DNA of 64,000 nucleotides from Frigoriflavimonas asaccharolytica (GTDB lineage Bacteria; Bacteroidota; Bacteroidia; Flavobacteriales; Weeksellaceae), in assembly GCF_013294015.1 (NCBI RefSeq), contig NZ_JABSNO010000001.1:124001-188000 (forward strand), written 5' to 3'. The notes beneath the pieces are model-generated. The model worked only from the letters and a program-made list of their open reading frames with translations, was not told the origin of the DNA and searched no databases. Below, in pieces: positions 60,198 to 64,000 of the stretch. A program made the position numbers and the translations under genes. How positions within the stretch are numbered: the stretch's first letter is position 1; each line of letters opens with the position of its first letter.

Positions 60198-61304
60198 ATG
60201 AAAAAAACTCTGGCACTTTTTTGTATTATTTTTCTAATAATCAGTTGCAAAAAAACTGAACAAAAACAAACCACTATTAACGGAAATATTCCAAATCTTC
60301 CAGATGGAACTATGTATTTGTGGGAAGAAGGAGGTCCAGTAAACACCATTGATAGTACTACGACAAGCAATGGAAAATTTAAACTAACACATCAATGGGA
60401 TGAAAATAAAGAACCTGTTTCTATTGGTGTTTACCATCTTGATAAAAAAGGTGTAAAAAGGTTGTTTGCTTTTAAAACAAATGCGACATATAGAAACGCT
60501 GGTTGGGGAACTTCTGCCTTTTATTCTGATTCAATAATTACAATTAATGGTGATTTAACTTATGATGAAGACATTCCCGGTTACAAATTATCTGATAATA
60601 TTAAAAACGTTACTGGTCCTCCTTTAAAAGGCGGAAAACAGACAGAAGCGTATTATGATATCAATGGAGATCTTTTCGAGAAAATTGATAAAAAAACTAT
60701 AGAAGCTGTTGCACAGAAAATAATAGAATATCCAAATTCCTATCATCTTTTGTATGTGATCGTCCAAAATAAAAATAATTTTACCGCACAAAAAATAGAG
60801 GAATTTTTAAAATTATTTAAAGGCGAGATTACACAAAGCACTTCTTACAAAAAATTGTCTGCTTACAATCAAAAGAGATTAACTTCAAAAAAGACATCTT
60901 TACCGTTATTGGAAAATGACAAAGGTCTAAAAACAGAAATTCTCGATAAAAAATACAAAAAACATTTGGTGATTTTCTGGCCAAGTTGGTGCCGACCTTG
61001 CCGAGCAGAAATTCCTTCATTGAAAAAAACATATGCAAAAGAGAAAGATAATGTAGAGTTTGTTTCAATTTCTATAGATGATGATAAAACAGATTGGAAC
61101 AAAGCACTAAAAGCAGAAAACATGGAATGGAAGAAACTTCTTGTTGATAGAAAAGACGCAGCTTATGAAGCGCTTCAAATTCAATTAAAACTAAATAGCA
61201 CCATTTCTTATACGGTTTTAATAGATAATAATTTGAAAATTTTAGCATCTTCTGTTGGTTTATCAAGCGAAGAAGAAATAGTTAAATTAATTCAAGCGAA
61301 ATAA
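60198..61304 (+). CDS. TlpA-like thioredoxin-family lipoprotein with DUF4369-type N-terminal domain
   Basis: The 368-residue protein has a lipoprotein signal ending IIFLIISC. A DUF4369-type N-terminal domain with IPNLPDGTMYLWEEGGPVN (about residues 31-49) follows, and then a C-terminal thioredoxin fold whose active site is FWPSWCRPCRAEIPSL (Cys-x-x-Cys). It probably reduces disulfides or helps cytochrome maturation in the periplasm. It follows the HExxH gene by 19 bases. Confidence 0.85.
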   Translation: MKKTLALFCIIFLIISCKKTEQKQTTINGNIPNLPDGTMYLWEEGGPVNTIDSTTTSNGKFKLTHQWDENKEPVSIGVYHLDKKGVKRLFAFKTNATYRNAGWGTSAFYSDSIITINGDLTYDEDIPGYKLSDNIKNVTGPPLKGGKQTEAYYDINGDLFEKIDKKTIEAVAQKIIEYPNSYHLLYVIVQNKNNFTAQKIEEFLKLFKGEITQSTSYKKLSAYNQKRLTSKKTSLPLLENDKGLKTEILDKKYKKHLVIFWPSWCRPCRAEIPSLKKTYAKEKDNVEFVSISIDDDKTDWNKALKAENMEWKKLLVDRKDAAYEALQIQLKLNSTISYTVLIDNNLKILASSVGLSSEEEIVKLIQAK

Positions 61305-61337
61305 TGCAAAATTTTATATTACAAATATGCTAATTAA

Positions 61338-61676
61338 ATGAAAAACCTTATCTCCTGGCAAGATTTTGAAAAAATAGACATCCGAACAGGAACTATTATT
61401 GATGCGCAAGATTTCCCAAAAGCCAAAAAAGCAGCATACCAATTGGAAATAGATTTTGGAATTTTGGGTATTAAAAAATCTTCTGCACAGATAACAGATT
61501 TGTACAAAAAAGAAGATTTAATTGGTTTGCAAATTCTTGCCATCGTTAATTTTCCACCAAAACAAATCGCCAATTTTATGAGTGAATGTTTAGTTTTAGG
61601 TGTTTATGGAGAAAATAACGAAGTAAGCTTGATTCATCCCGGATTGAAAACAGAAAATGGAAGCAAACTGGGATAA
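61338..61676 (+). CDS. tRNA-binding/CsaA-like protein
   Basis: The 112-residue protein has the OB-fold phrases FEKIDIRTGTIIDAQDFPKA, LQILAIVNFPPKQIANFMSE and VSLIHPGLKTENGSKLG, as in CsaA and YgjH. The family binds tRNA and has chaperone-like effects in Bacillus. The protein is intact and short, with a 33-base gap after the TlpA-like gene. Confidence 0.82.
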   Translation: MKNLISWQDFEKIDIRTGTIIDAQDFPKAKKAAYQLEIDFGILGIKKSSAQITDLYKKEDLIGLQILAIVNFPPKQIANFMSECLVLGVYGENNEVSLIHPGLKTENGSKLG

Positions 61677-61813
61677 GTAATTTTTCACCAATTAATTGAT
61701 TATAATCTGCTAAATAAAAAAGTAGACAAATCTGCTAAATAAGCAAGATTATTTTTCCAATATATATTTCAGTGATCAAATAATATCCTTAATTTAATTT
61801 TTAATACACACCA

Positions 61814-62506
61814 ATGATTCATAAAATTCCCTTAGAAAAAATATTGTTTTTAGATATAGAAACGGTTCCGCTTGCTTCAGATTGGGCAGCATTAGATGAA
61901 ACCGAACAAAAATTGTGGGATAAGAAAACTAGATTCCAACGCAAAGATGGGATTTCTGGTGAGGAGTTTTATGAAAGAGCAGGTATAATGGCAGAATTTG
62001 GGAAAATAATCTGCATAACCGTAGGTATGGCAGAGAAAAATAATACGCTGAAAATAAAAAGCTTCTATGGAGATGATGAGAAAAAACTACTCTTAGAATT
62101 TGGAGAAATTTTCAACAGCCCGCGTTTGCAAGATGTAATGCTATGCGCACACAACGGAAAAGAATTTGATTTCCCTTGGATTGCACGCAGATTTTTAATT
62201 AATGGTATGTTGCCACCACTACCCTTTCAACTTTTCGGAAAAAAACCATGGGAAATTCCACATATCGATACCATGGAACTCTGGAAATTTGGAGATTACA
62301 AAAGTTTCGTGTCTTTAGAATTACTTGCGCACGTTTTCGGAATTCCCACGCCAAAGGACGATATAGACGGATCTATGGTTGCATCTATCTACTATATAGA
62401 GAAAGACTTATTTAGAATTGTTCAATATTGTGAAAAAGATGTCTTAACTTTGGCAAATATCTTTCGAAAGATGCGGCAAGAAGATATATTCACAATTAGC
62501 GAATAA
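61814..62506 (+). CDS. DnaQ-like 3'-5' exonuclease
   Basis: The 230-residue protein has the RNase-H-like exonuclease motifs: FLDIETVPLASDW (DxE), CAHNGKEFDFPWIARRFLIN and the late YCEKDVLTLANIF. It resembles predicted PolB-like 3'-5' exonucleases with no polymerase domain. The likely role is DNA or RNA trimming or repair. It shares a strand with the DUF59 gene 6 bases later, so the two are probably cotranscribed. Confidence 0.82.
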   Translation: MIHKIPLEKILFLDIETVPLASDWAALDETEQKLWDKKTRFQRKDGISGEEFYERAGIMAEFGKIICITVGMAEKNNTLKIKSFYGDDEKKLLLEFGEIFNSPRLQDVMLCAHNGKEFDFPWIARRFLINGMLPPLPFQLFGKKPWEIPHIDTMELWKFGDYKSFVSLELLAHVFGIPTPKDDIDGSMVASIYYIEKDLFRIVQYCEKDVLTLANIFRKMRQEDIFTISE

Positions 62507-62512
62507 GAAAAA

Positions 62513-62842
62513 ATGAATTATACAGACGATCAAATATCAGAAATTGGAGAGAAAATAATTGTAGCTTTAAAAACAATTTACGATCCAGAAATTCCTGTAG
62601 ACATCTATGAATTAGGCTTAATTTATGACGTGCAAATTTCTGAAATAGGCGAGGTGAAAACCATCATGACTTTAACGACTCCAAACTGCCCTGTTGCAGA
62701 AAGTCTACCACAAGAAGTGAAAGAAAAAATTGCAGAAGTAGATGGTGTAAAGGAAGTTGATTTGGAATTAACCTTCGAGCCTAGTTGGAATAAAGATATG
62801 ATGAGCGAAGAAGCAAAATTTGAATTAGGGATTTTGTTCTAG
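62513..62842 (+). CDS. DUF59/MIP18 family Fe-S assembly protein (SufT-like)
   Basis: The 109-residue protein has the DUF59 core IYDPEIPVDIYELGLIYDV (residues 22-40) and TLTTPNCPVAESLPQEV with a conserved Cys. The end is EPSWNKDMMSEEAK. Such proteins help insert Fe-S clusters into target enzymes and are often in suf operons, but here it is 4.3 kb away beside the exonuclease. PaaD-like is an alternative, less likely without paa genes. Confidence 0.85.
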   Translation: MNYTDDQISEIGEKIIVALKTIYDPEIPVDIYELGLIYDVQISEIGEVKTIMTLTTPNCPVAESLPQEVKEKIAEVDGVKEVDLELTFEPSWNKDMMSEEAKFELGILF

Positions 62843-62849
62843 TTTAATT

Positions 62850-63698
62850 TTAGAAATGAAAAATATCTTTCGCCAAATTATATGCTCTCTCAAAATGCAA
62901 TAAATTTTGGCGAATATCGATCTTTTCAAGGCTCATAAAATTAAAAACTTTTTCCGTCGGCATGTTTCCTGTGAGATCATCCGTCGCCAAAGGACAACCA
63001 CCAATTCCCTTTATAGCACTATCAAAACTACGGCAACCCGCATCATAAGCAGCTTTTAGTTTTGGGTAAGATTCTTCATACTTATTGTGGAAATGAGCAC
63101 CAAAATTCAACTCTGGAAATTTAGCTAGTAAATCTGTAAAAACCTGCTTTATTTGTGTTGTCGTTGCTGTGCCGGTTGTGTCTGAAATCAAAACATTTTG
63201 AATACCAGCATCGTAAAAGCGTTCTGTCCAAAAATCCAATTCTTTTATATCCCAATTTTCGCCATACGGATTTCCAAAGGCCATAGATAAATAAACGTTT
63301 AAAGATTTATTTTCATCTTTCGCCAATTGGTTTATTTTCAAAACATCCGCAAAAGCCTCTTCCTGCCCTTTGTTCGTATTTCTCTGCTGGAAAGTTTCTG
63401 ATATAGAAAACGGAAAACCCATTATATCTACTTGCTCATGCATCATCGCTTTTTCCGCACCACGATAGTTTGCAACTATTACAGATAGTTGTGTATTAGA
63501 AAGACTTTTGTCTATATTATCTAGCACTTCGCCAGAATCTGCCATTTGTGGTATTGTTCTGGCAGACACGAAACTACCACAATCTAACACATCAAATTTT
63601 ACTTCCATCAATGCATTGATGTAGTCTATTTTCTTTGCCGTTGGTATGAAATCATTCCAACCCTGCATCGCGTCTCTAGGACATTCTGTGAGAAACAT
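62850..63698 (-). CDS. Hydroxymethylglutaryl-CoA lyase
   Basis: The 282-residue TIM-barrel enzyme begins MFLTECPRDAMQGW and has metal-site motifs VLISDTTGTATTTQIKQ, FGAHFHNKYEESY and the active-site Cys loop GIGGCPLATDDLTGN. It cleaves HMG-CoA to acetoacetate and acetyl-CoA, as in leucine degradation. It converges with the DUF59 gene, with 7 bases between the two. Confidence 0.92.
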   Translation of the reverse strand: MFLTECPRDAMQGWNDFIPTAKKIDYINALMEVKFDVLDCGSFVSARTIPQMADSGEVLDNIDKSLSNTQLSVIVANYRGAEKAMMHEQVDIMGFPFSISETFQQRNTNKGQEEAFADVLKINQLAKDENKSLNVYLSMAFGNPYGENWDIKELDFWTERFYDAGIQNVLISDTTGTATTTQIKQVFTDLLAKFPELNFGAHFHNKYEESYPKLKAAYDAGCRSFDSAIKGIGGCPLATDDLTGNMPTEKVFNFMSLEKIDIRQNLLHFERAYNLAKDIFHF

Positions 63699-63924
63699 TT
63701 AATTTTGATTTTCGTAAAGATACTATTTTTTTAAATTTAAGAAACTGGAAATAAAAAAGAATTTTAATGCATTAAGCCTCCTTCGCAAACTTCTACAATA
63801 CCACTCTTTTTAATCTCCAATATGCCTATTGATACCAAAAAGAAGAAAAAGGTTTAATGATTTCAATAAAAATAATGAAATTTAGGCATCTATCTTATCA
63901 TTTTTTAATGAATTAGATAAAAGA
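63699..63924. other. Intergenic stretch with nothing supported
   Basis: AT-rich sequence. A 12-codon frame near 63824 (MPIDTKKKKKV) has no support as a gene. No promoter of the HMG-CoA lyase gene can be fixed with confidence. Confidence 0.35.
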
Positions 63925-64000
63925 CTACAAACCAACAACAATCCCAACATTTGGCACAAAACCACCATTGAAAATAGAGGTTTGCGCATCATATAGCACA
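63925..64000 (-). CDS. C-terminal end of a probable outer-membrane protein (gene continues past the window)
   Basis: On the minus strand the frame from the window edge reads QTSIFNGGFVPNVGIVVGL before TAG (63927-63925). The alternating hydrophobic/Gly pattern and Gly-Leu end resemble the last strand of an outer-membrane beta-barrel. Only about 24 residues are visible, so the family cannot be given. Confidence 0.45.
   Translation of the reverse strand, partial: VLYDAQTSIFNGGFVPNVGIVVGL

Noticed and set aside
1-64000. CRISPR arrays, prophage, rRNA operon or complete insertion sequence
   Set aside because: No spaced identical repeats of CRISPR type, no phage structural genes, no rRNA sequence and no transposase frame were seen on either strand.

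Overview
The window is AT-rich chromosomal DNA of a Bacteroidota bacterium, most likely class Flavobacteriia, close to the Chryseobacterium/Weeksellaceae group. The evidence is the gene repertoire: two GLPGLI proteins, a TamB/TamL pair, DUF3078 and DUF885 proteins, an AccD without a zinc ribbon, a fused SpmA-SpmB protein and a four-helix-bundle gene. Promoters also fit, with TAnnTTTG -7 boxes seen before several genes. No rRNA operon, prophage, complete IS or CRISPR array is visible. The only tRNA is tRNA-Val(TAC) at 39198-39275.

Layout. 1-6.5 kb: tamB (partial) and tamL for outer-membrane assembly, a repeat-rich gap, a BrkB-like membrane protein and a flavoprotein. 6.5-9.6 kb: small secreted or accessory genes, including a toxin-antitoxin pair with a frameshifted YoeB-type toxin and a frameshifted TonB-C-like gene. 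9.6-20.7 kb: housekeeping genes (mutS, bestrophin, TrmH-type methyltransferase, CBS protein, nadK, fbaA, accD, SpmAB-like). 20.9-23.6 kb: an exbB-X-exbD-tonB energy-transduction operon with an unrecognised membrane protein inside. 24.4-28 kb: a DUF885 lipoprotein followed by a ParE-type toxin-antitoxin cassette bracketed by copies of the DUF885 gene's 3' end, then small orphan genes and a DUF559 remnant. 28.2-32.7 kb: a tripartite exporter (TolC, HlyD, ABC-2 permease, no ATPase) and a Crp/Fnr-type regulator.

32.7-42.2 kb: nth, bcp, a tolC-sprT-manC operon with single-base overlaps, folC, tRNA-Val, then sufE and two glycosyltransferases. 42.3-53.5 kb: clpC, a thioesterase, thiL, pepT, rplU-rpmA, an acyltransferase and envelope proteins. 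53.5-58.2 kb: the suf operon in order sufA-sufB-(four-helix-bundle gene)-sufC-(dispersed repeat)-sufD on the minus strand. 58.4-64 kb: GLPGLI, a TlpA-like thioredoxin, CsaA-like, exonuclease, DUF59 and HMG-CoA-lyase genes, ending in the last codons of a probable outer-membrane protein.

The strongest non-gene signal is a four-copy dispersed repeat (3956-4025, 19879-20018, 44933-45006, and 54942-55072 on minus). Each copy lies just downstream of a gene and in that gene's orientation. Conserved flanks surround a central stem whose sequence differs between copies while pairing is kept, and the terminal stem also covaries. This suggests a folded 3'-UTR element or a small mobile palindrome. The second notable signal is the ParE cassette flanked by duplicated DUF885 gene ends. 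I did not see a complete new defence or biosynthetic system.
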